The notes: generated from the letters alone by a model not told the origin. A DNA stretch of 64,000 nucleotides from Sporosarcina thermotolerans (GCF_030067815.1 NZ_CP125968.1:2224001-2288000), one strand, 5' to 3'; numbered from the stretch's first letter, positions 1 to 9,714 are shown. Translations and numbers: made by a program.

Positions 1-670
1 CGTATCATGCGGGAAAAGAACAAGATGAACGAGCAATCATCCAAGAACAATTCCTAAATAATGAACTAAAATGGATATGTGCAACAAATGCATTTGGTAT
101 GGGCGTACATAAAAGTGATATTCGTCAAGTTATTCATGAACATCTCCCGTCCAACATTGCCGGTTATCTCCAGGAAGTGGGAAGGGCTGGAAGGGATGGT
201 CTACCTTCCGCCGCAACGCTGCTTTATATGCCAGCTGATGAAAGGATGACAAGTTTCATCATCCAATCGGATAGACCGGATGAAAGTCAGATGCGACATT
301 ATGTAAAGATGCTCGCTGAAGGTCAAGAACCTTCTACATCGGCTGAATTAGCAGGCTTATCGGATACGGGAAGAAGAATAGTAGACTATTATTTGGAAAG
401 ATATTCATTGGATGAAACAAATGAGCGAATGAAAACTCTCTCCGCCGAAAAGAAACAGAGCTTCAAAAGATGCTCAACCTTGTACATTCTGACAAATGCT
501 TACGGGAAACCGTTTTGTCGTATTTTGGTGAACGGTGCAAAGAAAAGCCTCAAGCATGTTGTTCAACTTGCGGTCTGAAAGAGATGGAATGGCTTACAGA
601 AAAAACAAATAAGAAAAATATGAGTGTAAAAGTCACTTGGGATGATAGAATTACCAATCTTCTTGGCTAA
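1..670 (+). CDS. recS: RecQ-family DNA helicase, 3' part (cut by window edge, frame broken)
   Basis: This is the C-terminal part of a RecQ-type ATP-dependent 3'-5' DNA helicase used in recombination and repair. The frame is open from base 3. It contains the end of the second RecA-like lobe (ATNAFGMG, then the motif VI core QEVGRAGRDG) and the RecQ zinc module with cysteines in CKEKPQACCSTC. It stops soon after that module, so there is no HRDC domain, as in the short Bacillus RecS. The symbol is inferred from position next to ypbE. The frame breaks in the A run at 465-468; one more A joins KKQSFKK to MLNLVHSDKC. Confidence 0.88.
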
Positions 671-750
671 CATGTCTGATGAACGTTTACTTTTACGACA
701 ATATTCGTCATAATATAAGGAAGAGCATCGTTGGATAGGAGAATTTGTCG

Positions 751-1406
751 ATGAAAAATGATGATTATAAAGTAGAATTCGAGAATAATCGCAAAGAGAT
801 AGAGCTTGATCATAATGAGGACGCAAGTTTGCCTTCGCGCGTAGAACGATATGGACGCCAGCGAAAGCAGAAAAAAACGTCAAGATATACAATGATCAAT
901 GTCATCCTTGGCGTTTTTACATTCATACCCATATTGATATTCGTATATGTTATATATAATTACTATTATGGACCAGATAGTGGCTCCGCTAAAGTTGCTA
1001 ATACAGAGGTTCCTGTACAAGTGGGCACAAATTCTTCTTCAGGGAAGACTGATAATCTTAACTCGGTCGTTATTGGTTCACCAAAAGAAGAAGAGGATGA
1101 AAATGCTTCTGAAGGGAATGCTGATGAAGAAGCTGTTGACGAATCAGAAACTAAAAAACCTGTTGTAAACGTTAATCCTCCGGCATCTGAAAAAGAAGAT
1201 TCATCAAAGGTGACAGAAAAACCGAAAGATGAAGGAAAAACAACTGAGCAAACAATAGCTAAAACCCATATCGTTGCCAAAACGAAACGCTCTATCGCAT
1301 TTCGATGAATTATTATGGAAGCGTTGCAGGCATTGAAAAGATTATGAATGCGAATGGTCTGACTTCAAATAATATAATGGCTGGACAAAAGTTGATCATT
1401 CCATAA
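751..1406 (+). CDS. ypbE: Membrane-anchored LysM-domain protein, YpbE-like (frame broken)
   Basis: The predicted product has a charged N-terminus, one membrane segment at about residues 50-72, a long Glu/Asp/Lys/Thr-rich linker and a C-terminal LysM domain ([19 protein letters not shown] when the frame is repaired), so it probably binds peptidoglycan outside the membrane. ATG 751 is chosen because AGGAG lies 9 bases upstream; the in-frame TTG at 745 is too close. The frame breaks in the A run at 1279-1282, one A short, exactly at the start of LysM. It sits between recS and ypbG as in B. subtilis. The biological role is unknown. Confidence 0.8.
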
Positions 1407-1422
1407 AATGAAATCCTGAAAG

Positions 1423-1449
1423 AGGCAAAGCCGTGTACTTTGCCTTTTT
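1423..1449 (+). terminator. Rho-independent terminator after ypbE
   Basis: An 8-bp perfect stem (AGGCAAAG/CTTTGCCT) with a 7-base loop is followed by TTTT. It lies between the ypbE stop and the ypbG start. Confidence 0.8.
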
Positions 1450-1466
1450 CTTATGGCAGGTGTGTA

Positions 1467-2240
1467 ATGAGAATAATATTGAACAGTTTGTTTGGGATTG
1501 CGGGTTTAATAATTGCAGTTTTACTGTATATGTTCGCTTTTGCGAAACGCAGAAATGTAATTAGTCATTCCTACACTGTCGGAAAAGAAATAAAACAGGG
1601 CAAGGAGCTTTCCTTGTTTTTTATATCGGACATACACAGGCGCCATATTGATAGACGATTATTGGAAAAAGTTAAATCGTATGGGTCAATTGATATCGTC
1701 GTCATAGGTGGAGATCTTGCGGAGGCAGGTGTTCCGTTGCCCCGTATTGAACGAAATATAAGGGCACTTTCCACTCTTGGTCCATTATTTTTTATCTGGG
1801 GCAATAATGATCGGGAAGTCGGGGAAGATGAAATTCGGAAAATAATCAGTAGGCATGGCGGTGTTATCTTAGATAACACGGATGCAGCAATACCGAACAA
1901 TCCATTATGGGGAATTTGTGGTACTGATGATCCATCCAGTGGCCGCGTCGATATTAAGGCTACACTGAAAAATGCCAAATCCTATCCATATTTGATTGTG
2001 GCGGCACATAATCCATATATGTTCAGAAAAATAGAGGAAGTTTGTAGCCCCGACTTGATGCTTGCAGGCCATACCCATGGTGGACAAATTAGAATGGGGA
2101 AATTTTCATTGCATGCATTAGGTAGATTTAGTGAGCAAGAAGGAAAAGCAAAATTGGTAAGCAATGGGTACGGGACATCCATCGTTCCACTCCGGTTAGG
2201 GGCAGCCCCGGAAAGCCATGTTATTAAAATAAATTATTGA
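1467..2240 (+). CDS. ypbG: Membrane-anchored metallophosphoesterase, YpbG/YkuE-like
   Basis: This 257-residue protein has an N-terminal membrane anchor (about residues 5-25) followed by a calcineurin-like phosphoesterase domain. The dinuclear metal motifs are present in order: SDIH, GGDL, GNND, AHNP and GHTHGG. The substrate is unknown; related proteins act on phosphomonoesters or phospholipid head groups such as UDP-diacylglucosamine-like substrates. ATG 1467 is chosen because the longer frame opens with a TTG at 1440 inside the preceding terminator. The frame is intact. Gene order matches ypbG of B. subtilis. Confidence 0.85.
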   Translation: MRIILNSLFGIAGLIIAVLLYMFAFAKRRNVISHSYTVGKEIKQGKELSLFFISDIHRRHIDRRLLEKVKSYGSIDIVVIGGDLAEAGVPLPRIERNIRALSTLGPLFFIWGNNDREVGEDEIRKIISRHGGVILDNTDAAIPNNPLWGICGTDDPSSGRVDIKATLKNAKSYPYLIVAAHNPYMFRKIEEVCSPDLMLAGHTHGGQIRMGKFSLHALGRFSEQEGKAKLVSNGYGTSIVPLRLGAAPESHVIKINY

Positions 2241-2269
2241 TGTTGGGTCTTTTTTCAACTCAACATCAA
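2237..2269 (+). terminator. Inverted repeat after ypbG, weak terminator
   Basis: TTGATGTTGGGT pairs with ACTCAACATCAA (12 bp, one G-U) around a T-rich loop, overlapping the ypbG stop. There is no U tract after the stem, so termination is uncertain. Confidence 0.4.
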
Positions 2270-2320
2270 TTAGTCGGTGAGATTCACTCGCTGTAAAAGT
2301 ACTTAAGGAGATTGATAGAA

Positions 2321-3282
2321 ATGATTACGAAAGACGCCATAGTGATCGGCGGAGGACCTTGTGGACTATCCGCCGCAATTGAAATACAAAATAAAGGGTT
2401 GGATGTATTAATAATTAAAAAGAAAATATTGTAAATTCGCTTTATCGATATCCAACACATCAAACATTCTTCAGTTCAAGCATAAAGCTATCCATTGGAG
2501 ATATCCCCTTCATCACCGCGAAAGAAAAACCTAAAAGAAACGATGCACTTGTCTATTATCGTCAAGTGGCGGAGTTAAAAGAAACTCTCCATTAATAACT
2601 ATGAAACTGTCGAGGATGTCGAAAAACAAAACGATGTATTTATCGTTAAGACGAATCTGAACAACTATTCTGCTAAATATGTAATTATTGCAACAGGTTA
2701 CTATGACAATCCGAACAAGCTTGGAATAACTGGCGAGGATTTGCCGAAAGTATCCCATTATTTCAAGGAAGCCCATCCATACTTTGGAAAAAAGGTTGTC
2801 GTTATTGGGGCAAGAATTCCGCAGTGGATGCAGCAATAGAACTATTTCGTGCAGGTGCCTCTGTTACTGTGATCTACAGGGGCTCAGACTATTCCCCAAG
2901 TGTAAAACCATGGATTCTACCGGGCTTTGACAGCCTTGTTCGTAATGGTGAAATCGACATGCATTTTAACTCGAATGTCCTTGAAATCACCCCCAATACA
3001 GTTGTATTTGAAAGGGATGGCGAAAGACTTTCAATAGAGAACGATTATGTATTCGCCATGATCGGCTACCATCCTGACCATAGTTTTTTAGGTAGAATCG
3101 GCATCGAAGTCGATGAAGAAACTGGTCGGCCAGTCTATGATGAATCTACAATGGAATCCAATATCAAAGGAATATATATTGCGGGTGTCATTGCAGCGGG
3201 CAACAATACAAACGAAATCTTTATCGAAAACGGACGCCACCATGGTGAATTAATAGCCGAACATATAGCGGAAAATAACTAA
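2321..3282 (+). CDS. ypdA: Bacillithiol-disulfide reductase YpdA (Bdr), frame broken three times
   Basis: This FAD/NADPH-dependent oxidoreductase reduces bacillithiol disulfide in the low-molecular-weight thiol redox system. The N-terminal dinucleotide fold [10 protein letters not shown] carries the characteristic Cys. A second Rossmann motif ([14 protein letters not shown] after repair) binds NADPH, and a C-terminal GxYxAG-like [12 protein letters not shown] closes the FAD site. ATG 2321 follows AAGGAG. Breaks: a G missing at 2416/2417, a net +1 at about 2577-2584 and a G missing in the run 2807-2810. bshA, which starts bacillithiol synthesis, lies at 34853. The usual neighbour gudB is absent. 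Confidence 0.88.
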
Positions 3283-3318
3283 CAGGAGAATGAGTGGCAG
3301 GAAGGAGGCCGGTCGGGT

Positions 3319-3996
3319 ATGATCATATTACTTACAGTAGCGATTGCGCCAGGCTTGGCACTCTTCAGCTACTTTTACCTACGCAAACAAATAGCGAAAG
3401 AACCGTCGCACACCCTATTTCATACATTCATATACGGTGCAATGATGACATTCCCAATCATGTTCATCCAACATGTATTCAAAGAAGAAAGCATCATCCC
3501 AAACGAATTCTTCCGCAATGTCATCTTTACCAGTTGGATCGAAGAATTTTTCAAATGGCTAATCCTCTTAATAGCAATATATAAACATATGGAGTTCGAA
3601 GATGCATATGACGGGATTCTTTACGGTGCAAGTGTATCTCTCGGATTCGCCACAGTCGAAAACATTCTCTATTTACTCATTTTCGGATTAGATACCGCTT
3701 TTTTACGAGCTTTATTGCCTGTTTCAAGTCATGCGTTATTTGGTGTCGTAATGGGATATTATTTCGGTAGGGCTAAATTCACAACTAAATCCAATAAAAA
3801 AGGCATGTTATTCTTCGCATTCTTTGCACCATTCATTCTACATTTCATATACAACGGTATCATTGGAGTGAATGACCATTCTTTATACTTAATCATTCCT
3901 TTCATGTTGTTTTTATGGTGGTTCGGATTGACACGGGTGAAATATGCACATACCTTTGCAATGCAACAATTCAGAAAAAAGACCTCGTTAAAATGA
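3319..3996 (+). CDS. prsW: Intramembrane metalloprotease PrsW
   Basis: The protein has 225 residues and many predicted membrane helices. It carries the PrsW signature: a conserved EEFFKW segment in one helix, a glutamate further on (FATVEN) and a histidine helix (SSHALFGVVMG). In B. subtilis PrsW makes the first cut in the anti-sigma factor RsiW and so releases SigW in response to antimicrobial peptides. ATG 3319 follows AAGGAGG at 10 bases. It lies between ypdA and sleB, as in B. subtilis. The frame is intact. Confidence 0.92.
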   Translation: MIILLTVAIAPGLALFSYFYLRKQIAKEPSHTLFHTFIYGAMMTFPIMFIQHVFKEESIIPNEFFRNVIFTSWIEEFFKWLILLIAIYKHMEFEDAYDGILYGASVSLGFATVENILYLLIFGLDTAFLRALLPVSSHALFGVVMGYYFGRAKFTTKSNKKGMLFFAFFAPFILHFIYNGIIGVNDHSLYLIIPFMLFLWWFGLTRVKYAHTFAMQQFRKKTSLK

Positions 3997-4027
3997 AGTA
4001 AATCACTTACGTATATAAGGCCATTCA

Positions 4028-4062
4028 AGATTCGGAGTAAATCCGGATCTTTTTTTTTTTTT
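4028..4062 (+). terminator. Terminator after prsW
   Basis: AGATTCGGA pairs with TCCGGATCT (9 bp, one G-U) across a 5-base loop and is followed by 12 further T residues. Confidence 0.85.
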
Positions 4063-4115
4063 CTTGATACTAAAAAGAAATTGTTTGGACAAACTGAGAG
4101 AAAGGAGGAATTGTA

Positions 4116-4899
4116 TTGAAAAAAAATGTACAACGTTTATTAATACTTGTATTGCTAATTGGTTCTGTATACGCAACATCCCTATCCATACCGACGCATT
4201 CAGCTCGCGGGATTTAGGAAGGGGAGCAACTGGAGACGATGTTATTGAACTACAGGCAAGGCTTCAATACATTGGATTCTACAGAGGTGATATCGACGGA
4301 AAGTTCGGCTATGGAACCTATTGGGCCTTACGTAACTTCCAAGATAAATACGGATTACCGATTGACGGAATTGCTGGGTCGCAAACAAAAAAGAAACTTA
4401 CAGCTGCTTCCTCTTACGATGAAAAGTTTGTAATGGAGAATTTGAAGAAAGGAAATAAGTTTACCCACTATGGCGGAAAACCACTGGCCTCGCAAGTAAA
4501 AAAAGGAGGCGGTAAAACGGAAAATATCCATCTGCCTTCTAAGTACACTGAGCAAGATCTTAAACTCATGGCTAATGCCGTATATGGTGAAGCACGTGGG
4601 GAGCCTTATGAGGGGCAGGTAGCAGTAGCAGCTGTCATTTTAAATCGGGTAGAACATGCCGATTTCCCTAATACTGTTAGTGGAGTTATCTTCCAGCCGG
4701 GAGCATTCACTGCTGTTGCAGATGGACAAATCTGGCTAACCCCTAATGAGCGGGCAAAGAGGCTGTACTTGATGCCTTAAATGGGTGGGACCCTTCAGAA
4801 AATGCCATCTATTATTTCAATCCGATTACAGCTACAAGTAAATGGATTTGGTCCCGACCACAAATTAAAAAGATTGGCCTGCATATCTTTTGCAACTGA
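4116..4899 (+). CDS. sleB: Spore cortex-lytic enzyme SleB (frame broken twice)
   Basis: This germination enzyme, a lytic transglycosylase, is stored in the dormant spore and hydrolyses the muramic-lactam cortex. TTG 4116 follows AAAGGAGG and starts a signal peptide. Next come a peptidoglycan-binding domain (RGATGDDVIELQARL to FGLPIDG-type repeat) and a C-terminal hydrolase_2 domain (ANAVYGEARGEPYEGQVAVA) ending in HIFCN. Breaks: a missing base at about 4196, at the signal peptide/mature junction, and an A missing at 4756-4758. It forms a pair with ypeB just downstream, as expected from the SigG regulon. Confidence 0.92.
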
Positions 4900-4944
4900 T
4901 AAAGGAGGATCGAAGAACAGCTATTAACGCTGTTTATATCCAAA

Positions 4945-6231
4945 ATGAAAAAAACTGTATTTGTTCTTGCATACGCGCTGATTGCTGTTTCAATATTTGC
5001 TTTTACTAAGACAACGGAAAATAATAAACTTTCTTTGGCATTAAGTAACGAGTACGCGATGAAAATGGCGGACGCATCCGATAAACTTGGAGAACTTGAT
5101 AAGGCTGTAAAACAAACACTTTTATTTAATCATTCTGAAGGGTCAAAGAAGGCACGGAAGACATCTGGCGACTTTCTTCAGATATAAAAAGCTCGATTGC
5201 GTCATTACCGCTTGATGCAAGTTTTACAACTTCCTGGATGAATTATTTAAGCAGAATAGGAAATTACGCGAAGGAAGCTGACCGAGCGGAACAGCCCGAT
5301 GAGTATTATAAAGTAATGTCGCAGGCATCGAATAACTTAGGAGCCATGCAGGGTGATTGGCAACTCGCAACGGCAGGATTGCTGGATGGACAATATTCCA
5401 TGGGCGAATGGACACGTAAATTGGACACGTCGAATCCTAATTTTGATTGGTCCAATATGGGGGCTTCCATTAAATCATACACGGAAAGCGATTTTCCTTT
5501 AACTGCAAGTGAATCTGATGCCATGAAGAAAAAAGAACTAAAACATATTGAAGACGCCAAGGTCACACAAGCGGAAGCGATTGACCGATTCAAGACATTA
5601 TTCCCAAATGTCTCCAATGATGTAATTGGTGTTGAGATGAGTAAACCAGGTTCCCCTTACCCATTTTTTCATATCCGGTTTGCCGATCGTGAATCCATCG
5701 GTTATATCGATATTACAGAAAAAGGTGGCCATGTACTTTCCTATCTTTCAGAAAGACCTTTTGGAAAGGCATCATTATCATTTGATGATATAAAAAAGAG
5801 GGCGGAAGACTTTTTAAAGAATGCTGACTACAAGGATCTCGTCTATCAAGAATCAAGGGAAAACAATACAGCATGGCATTTCGTATTTGTCAGGAAAGAA
5901 CCATTTTACGGAGCAAAAAGTATTTTCGGACGTAATCCATTTGAAAGTCGCTAAAGATAATGGGGACATTATCGGATTGGATGCATCCGAATACATCCGA
6001 AAAGAACAATTGGCAAGACAAGCAATTAAAAAGATTGATTGGAAAGAGTTTTTCCATAAGGATGTCCAGGTCGTTGAAGATGAACTTGCCTATGTTGAAA
6101 ACGAGAGACTGGAACAAAGACTTACTCACTATCTAACAGTAACCCGTGATGAAAACGGCCATACTGGCACCTACACAGTTATTGTTGATACTGAAACAGC
6201 TGAAGTTATAAAGACGGAAAAACTGGATTGA
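4945..6231 (+). CDS. ypeB: Germination protein YpeB (frame broken twice)
   Basis: YpeB is the partner of SleB and is needed for SleB to accumulate and stay inactive in the spore. It has an N-terminal membrane anchor (about residues 3-20), a long helical domain and C-terminal PepSY repeats ending in TYTVIVDTETAEVIKTEKLD. Breaks: a G missing at 5156-5157 and an extra A in the run 5915-5919. ATG 4945 is the first usable start, but the only strong Shine-Dalgarno (AAAGGAGG, 4901-4908) is about 37 bases upstream with a small hairpin between, so the exact start is uncertain. Confidence 0.88.
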
Positions 6232-6276
6232 GTTCGATAGGAAGATTGAACTGAAAATTATATATTGGAATTATTG

Positions 6277-6316
6277 CCTACCCATGACATAATGGTAATA
6301 ACCATTCAAGGGTAGG
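6277..6316 (+). promoter_or_regulatory. Hairpin covering the ypfA ribosome-binding site
   Basis: CCTACCC (6277-6283) is complementary to GGGTAGG (6310-6316), the apparent Shine-Dalgarno of ypfA. An inner stem ATGGT/ACCAT (6292-6296, 6301-6305) closes the loop. If it forms, the ribosome site is paired. The start TTG is at 6325. Confidence 0.45.
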
Positions 6317-6324
6317 TGTTTGCA

Positions 6325-6966
6325 TTGTTCCTTACTATCGGTACAACGTTAACCATCAGTAAAGATAGCAATGAAGAAAATAATGAGCAGTTTAAAAGTA
6401 AGGTGGTTGACACGGGCGATGACTTTGTCATGATTGATTATCCCGTGAATATTGAAACAAACCGGACTACGTTTTTCATCGATGGTACAAAATTGCATGT
6501 TTCTTTTGTCAGAAATAATATTTCTTATTCTTTTAAAACTGAAGTGACAGGTAGGGCAAATAAAGACATCCCGATGTTGAAAATCTCCTATCCAGGGGAT
6601 AAAAAACTAACTAAAATCCAAAGACGTGAATATGTGCGTGTGGAAACGGCCGTAGATGTCGCTGTGGATTATAGGGGAGTTATTCAACAATTTGTCGCAG
6701 ATGATATTAGTGCTGGAGGCATAGCTTTAAACCTCGGACCGAATGACACGTTCGAAGATGGTGAAAAGGTGAAATTAACGATTGCCTTACCTTTCATAAA
6801 TGATGAGATTAAGTATATTAATACTGAAGCGAAAGCCGTACGTACATGGAAGAAGAATGAGCGTGCCATTGCATCCCTGCAGTTTTTGGAAACAACATCC
6901 AAGGATAGACAGGACATTATCCGATTTTGCTTTGAAAGACAATTGCAGGCAAGGAATGATGCATAG
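6325..6966 (+). CDS. motI: PilZ-domain flagellar brake protein, YpfA/MotI-like
   Basis: This cytoplasmic cyclic-di-GMP receptor of the YcgR family has an N-terminal YcgR_2 domain and a C-terminal PilZ domain. PilZ shows the c-di-GMP motifs RREYVR (about residues 97-102) and DISAGG. In B. subtilis MotI binds MotA and stops flagellar rotation. TTG 6325 is preferred over GTG 6316 because GGGTAGG lies 8 bases upstream and MFLTIGT is a typical family start. The frame is intact, 213 residues. A hairpin over the ribosome site is described separately. Confidence 0.85.
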   Translation: MFLTIGTTLTISKDSNEENNEQFKSKVVDTGDDFVMIDYPVNIETNRTTFFIDGTKLHVSFVRNNISYSFKTEVTGRANKDIPMLKISYPGDKKLTKIQRREYVRVETAVDVAVDYRGVIQQFVADDISAGGIALNLGPNDTFEDGEKVKLTIALPFINDEIKYINTEAKAVRTWKKNERAIASLQFLETTSKDRQDIIRFCFERQLQARNDA

Positions 6967-6977
6967 CGTAGTTCACG

Positions 6978-7013
6978 GGGAAAGTCCTATTCAATCAGGA
7001 CTTTTCCCTTTTT
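6978..7013 (+). terminator. Terminator after motI
   Basis: GGGAAAGTCCT pairs with AGGACTTTTCCC (one bulged T) around an 8-base loop and is followed by five T residues. Confidence 0.85.
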
Positions 7014-7021
7014 GATTAAAA

Positions 7022-7193
7022 AGCGGAAGGTGGTGTTTAGCGACGACAGGCGTTAGACAAATAGTTGAAGGCAGTCTAAGTTCGCGACGTCCTGTCGCAA
7101 CGACTGCACACCTGCATCCTTGCAGGCGCGTAGTGGCGTTCTTTGCCACGAAGCAACTTTGACTTATGACCCGAGTAGCTGCCACCTTAAGCT
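7022..7193. repeat. Structured multi-hairpin intergenic element
   Basis: The segment is bounded by an imperfect inverted repeat: AGC..AAGGTGG (7022-7033) against CCACCTT..GCT (7182-7193). Inside are a compound hairpin (GCGAC..AGG at 7040-7050 with CCTGTCGC at 7091-7098, enclosing TTAGAC/GTCTAA at 7053-7058/7074-7079) and two small hairpins, CCTGCA/TGCAGG (7111-7125) and GTGGC/GCCAC (7133-7149). It carries no open frame of note. It resembles dispersed intergenic elements of Bacillales but could be an RNA; only one copy is in this window. Confidence 0.55.
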
Positions 7194-7199
7194 GGATTA

Positions 7200-7208
7200 T
7201 GATACAAT
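7200..7208 (+). promoter_or_regulatory. Candidate extended -10 promoter for cmk
   Basis: TGATACAAT is an extended -10 box (TG-n-TACAAT), 31 bases before the cmk start and immediately after the structured element. The -35 region is poor. Confidence 0.4.
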
Positions 7209-7238
7209 GTTTTCGAACTGAATACGGGGGTAGATGAT

Positions 7239-7916
7239 ATGAGTAAAGGGATTATTATTGCAATTGATGGTCCTGCAGCTGCAGGCAAAAGTACAATTGC
7301 AAAAAGGATAGCACAAAAATTAGGGTATACGTATATAGACACTGGTGCGATGTATCGGGCTTTGACGCATAAAGCTATCCAATCGAACATAAATATGGGT
7401 AGTGATAAGGATTTAGCAGATTTACTAAAGCATACTGAAATAGTATTGGTTCCTGAAGAAAATGGCCAAGCCGTTTGGATTGACGGTGTCGATTGCTCCG
7501 AGGAAATTCGCTCACAAGAAGTAACAGCAAATGTTTCTGAAGTAGCTGCCCATAGTACAGTTAGACATCTAATGGTGGAGAAGCAAAGAGAATTAGCTGA
7601 AGGAACTGGCGTTGTGATGGACGGTCGCGATATCGGCACTGCAGTGCTTCCAAAGGCAGAGTTAAAAGTATTTATGACTGCCTCTGTAGATGAAAGGGCT
7701 GAAAGGCGCTTTGTCGAAAACGAAAAACGAGGAATTCATATCCCTCTTGCTCAATTAAAAGAGGAAATCGAGAAGAGAGACCGTGCTGATAGTGAGCGGG
7801 AATTATCTCCATTGAAAATGGCGGACGATGCCATTTTGGTAGATACCACATCCATGTCAATCGAAGAGGTGGCTAATCAGGTAATTATGCTGGCGGAAAA
7901 GAGGATGAACCAATGA
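7239..7916 (+). CDS. cmk: Cytidylate kinase
   Basis: Cytidylate kinase phosphorylates CMP and dCMP with ATP. The 225-residue protein begins with the P-loop DGPAAAGKST (residues 8-17), followed by the nucleotide-binding DTGAMYRALT segment, the DGRDIGTAVLP motif and the lid-region RDRADSERE. ATG 7239 follows a GGGGGTAG-type ribosome site. Its stop overlaps the plsC start (ATGA), so the two are probably translationally coupled. The frame is intact. Confidence 0.97.
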   Translation: MSKGIIIAIDGPAAAGKSTIAKRIAQKLGYTYIDTGAMYRALTHKAIQSNINMGSDKDLADLLKHTEIVLVPEENGQAVWIDGVDCSEEIRSQEVTANVSEVAAHSTVRHLMVEKQRELAEGTGVVMDGRDIGTAVLPKAELKVFMTASVDERAERRFVENEKRGIHIPLAQLKEEIEKRDRADSERELSPLKMADDAILVDTTSMSIEEVANQVIMLAEKRMNQ

Positions 7917-8492
7917 ATCTATACCCGTTCGGTAAATTTTTAGTTAGTACTATTTTCTATCCTCTTTATCGGGTCAAAGTTATTGGCAAAGAGAACTTTC
8001 CGCAAGAAGGTGGAGTGCTTCTTTGTACAAACCATATTAATAATTTCGATCCGCCGGTTGTTGGAAATGTAGTCCGCGAACAGTCCATTTCATGGCAAAG
8101 GAAGAATTGTTTAATGTACCAATCCTGAAATCCATTTTACCAAGTGTGAATGCATTTCCTGTTAAACGGGGCATGAGCGACCGTGAGGCTTTCAGAACTA
8201 CCCTGAAATTGTTGCGAGGCGGTCATGTTGTTGGCATGTTTCCTGAAGGGACAAGGAGTAAGACGGGAGAACTTGGAAAGGGACTTGCAGGAGCAGGATT
8301 TTTCGCTCTTAAAGGCGATGCAGTCGTTATGCCATGTGCAATCATCGGTCCTTATAAACCATTCAAAATGTTAAAAGTCATTTTTGGTAAGCCTATCGAC
8401 ATGACGAGCTATCGGAAACAAAAGCATCCGCAGAAGAAGTGACAGAAGTGATTATGAGTGAAATTCGTACCCTTTTAGAACAGAATAAATAA
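7913..8492 (+). CDS. plsC: 1-acyl-sn-glycerol-3-phosphate acyltransferase PlsC (frame broken twice)
   Basis: PlsC acylates lysophosphatidic acid to phosphatidic acid in membrane phospholipid synthesis. The family motifs are present: the catalytic H-x4-D in TNHINNFD, and the substrate motif FPEGTRSKTGEL. A hydrophobic N-terminus (FLVSTIFYPLY) fits membrane association. Breaks: a G missing at 8083, where repair gives REQVHFMAKEELF, and a G missing at 8414-8415, which cuts off the C-terminal KASAEEVTEVIMSEIR stretch. The ATG overlaps the cmk stop. Confidence 0.92.
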
Positions 8493-8510
8493 ATTTATAA
8501 GAGTAATTTT

Positions 8511-8539
8511 TTGTTTTTATGAATCGATTCGAATAATAT
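8511..8539 (+). promoter_or_regulatory. Candidate SigA promoter for the S1-like gene
   Basis: TTGTTT and TAATAT are spaced by 17 bases, ending 34 bases before the start codon at 8573. Confidence 0.4.
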
Positions 8540-8572
8540 AGAGATAGGATTCATTATGGAGGAGGACTACAT

Positions 8573-9714
8573 ATGACTGAAGAGATGAATTTGGATGAAT
8601 TGAACGGTTATAAAGAAGGTGACCGTGTAACTGGTAAGGTGACAAAAATCGAGGATAAATCGGTGATGGTCGAAATTTCTGGTGCGCCGTTTGACGGTGT
8701 CATCCCAATTAGCGAACTGTCAAGCCTTCACATTGAAAAAGCATCAGATGCAGTGCAAGTCGGAGATGAACTTGAATTGCTTATCACAAAAGTGGAAGAT
8801 GAAAACTATGTTTTATCGAAGCGAAAAGTGGATGCAGAAATGCATGGGATTCTCTTGAAGAGATGTTTAACAACCAACAAACAATTGAAACAGAAGTTAA
8901 GGACGTTGTAAAAGGTGGACTTGTAGTAGATCTTGGTGTACGTGGGTTTATCCCGGCGTCCCTTGTTGAAGATCATTTTGTTGAGTCGTTCGAAGACTAT
9001 AAAGGACGTACAATGGAATTCAAAATTGTGGAAATGGACAAGGAGAAAAACCGCCTGATCCTTTCTCATCGTGCCGTCCTACAGGAAGCGAAAGCGAATA
9101 AAAGAGATGAAATCCTTACTGAACTAAAAGAGGGTCAAGTTCTGGAAGGGACAGTACAGCGTATCGCTTCGTTCGGTGCTTTTGTCGATATTGGTGGAGT
9201 TGATGGGTTAGTCCATATTTCACAACTTTCACACGAACATGTCGAAAAAGTTTCAGATGTCCTGAAAGAAGGAGACAAAGTAAACGTCAAGGTGCTTTCA
9301 GTAGATCGTGATTCCGAGCGTATCTCCTTGTCGATCAAAGAAACATTGCCTGGACCATGGGAAGATATCGAAAATCGTGCTCCAAGAGGATCCGTGTTGC
9401 AGGGTACTGTTAAACGTCTCGTTTCCTACGGTGCGTTTGTAGAAGTATTCCCGGGTGTGGAAGGACTTGTTCATATTTCACGCATCTCTCATCAGCATAT
9501 CGGAACACCTCACGAGGTCTTGCAAGAAGGTCAAACAGTTGACGTCAAAGTGGTAGAAGTCAATGCAGACGATAAGCGACTCTCTCTCAGCATTAAAGAT
9601 TTGGTGGAAAAAGAAGAAGAAGACAATTCATACGGCGATTACGAGATGAAAGAAGAAACAGGATTCTCCCTAAGCGACGTCATCGGAGACCAACTCAAAA
9701 AATTTACTGAGTAA
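8573..9714 (+). CDS. rpsA: 30S ribosomal protein S1 homologue YpfD (frame broken)
   Basis: This protein of about 380 residues consists of four S1/OB-fold RNA-binding domains (roughly residues 17-86, 103-170, 188-256 and 273-343) followed by an acidic tail. The last two show the classic [20 protein letters not shown] and [20 protein letters not shown] patterns. Firmicute S1 homologues have four domains rather than the six of Escherichia coli, and their role in translation is less central. The frame breaks at 8842, where a lost G (ATGGCATGG to ATGCATGG) interrupts [14 protein letters not shown] 8573 follows GGAGGA. Confidence 0.93.

Noticed and set aside
1440-1466. Longer start for the metallophosphoesterase at TTG 1440
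   Set aside because: This TTG lies in the 3' arm of the preceding terminator; ATG 1467 leaves a normal membrane-anchor start.
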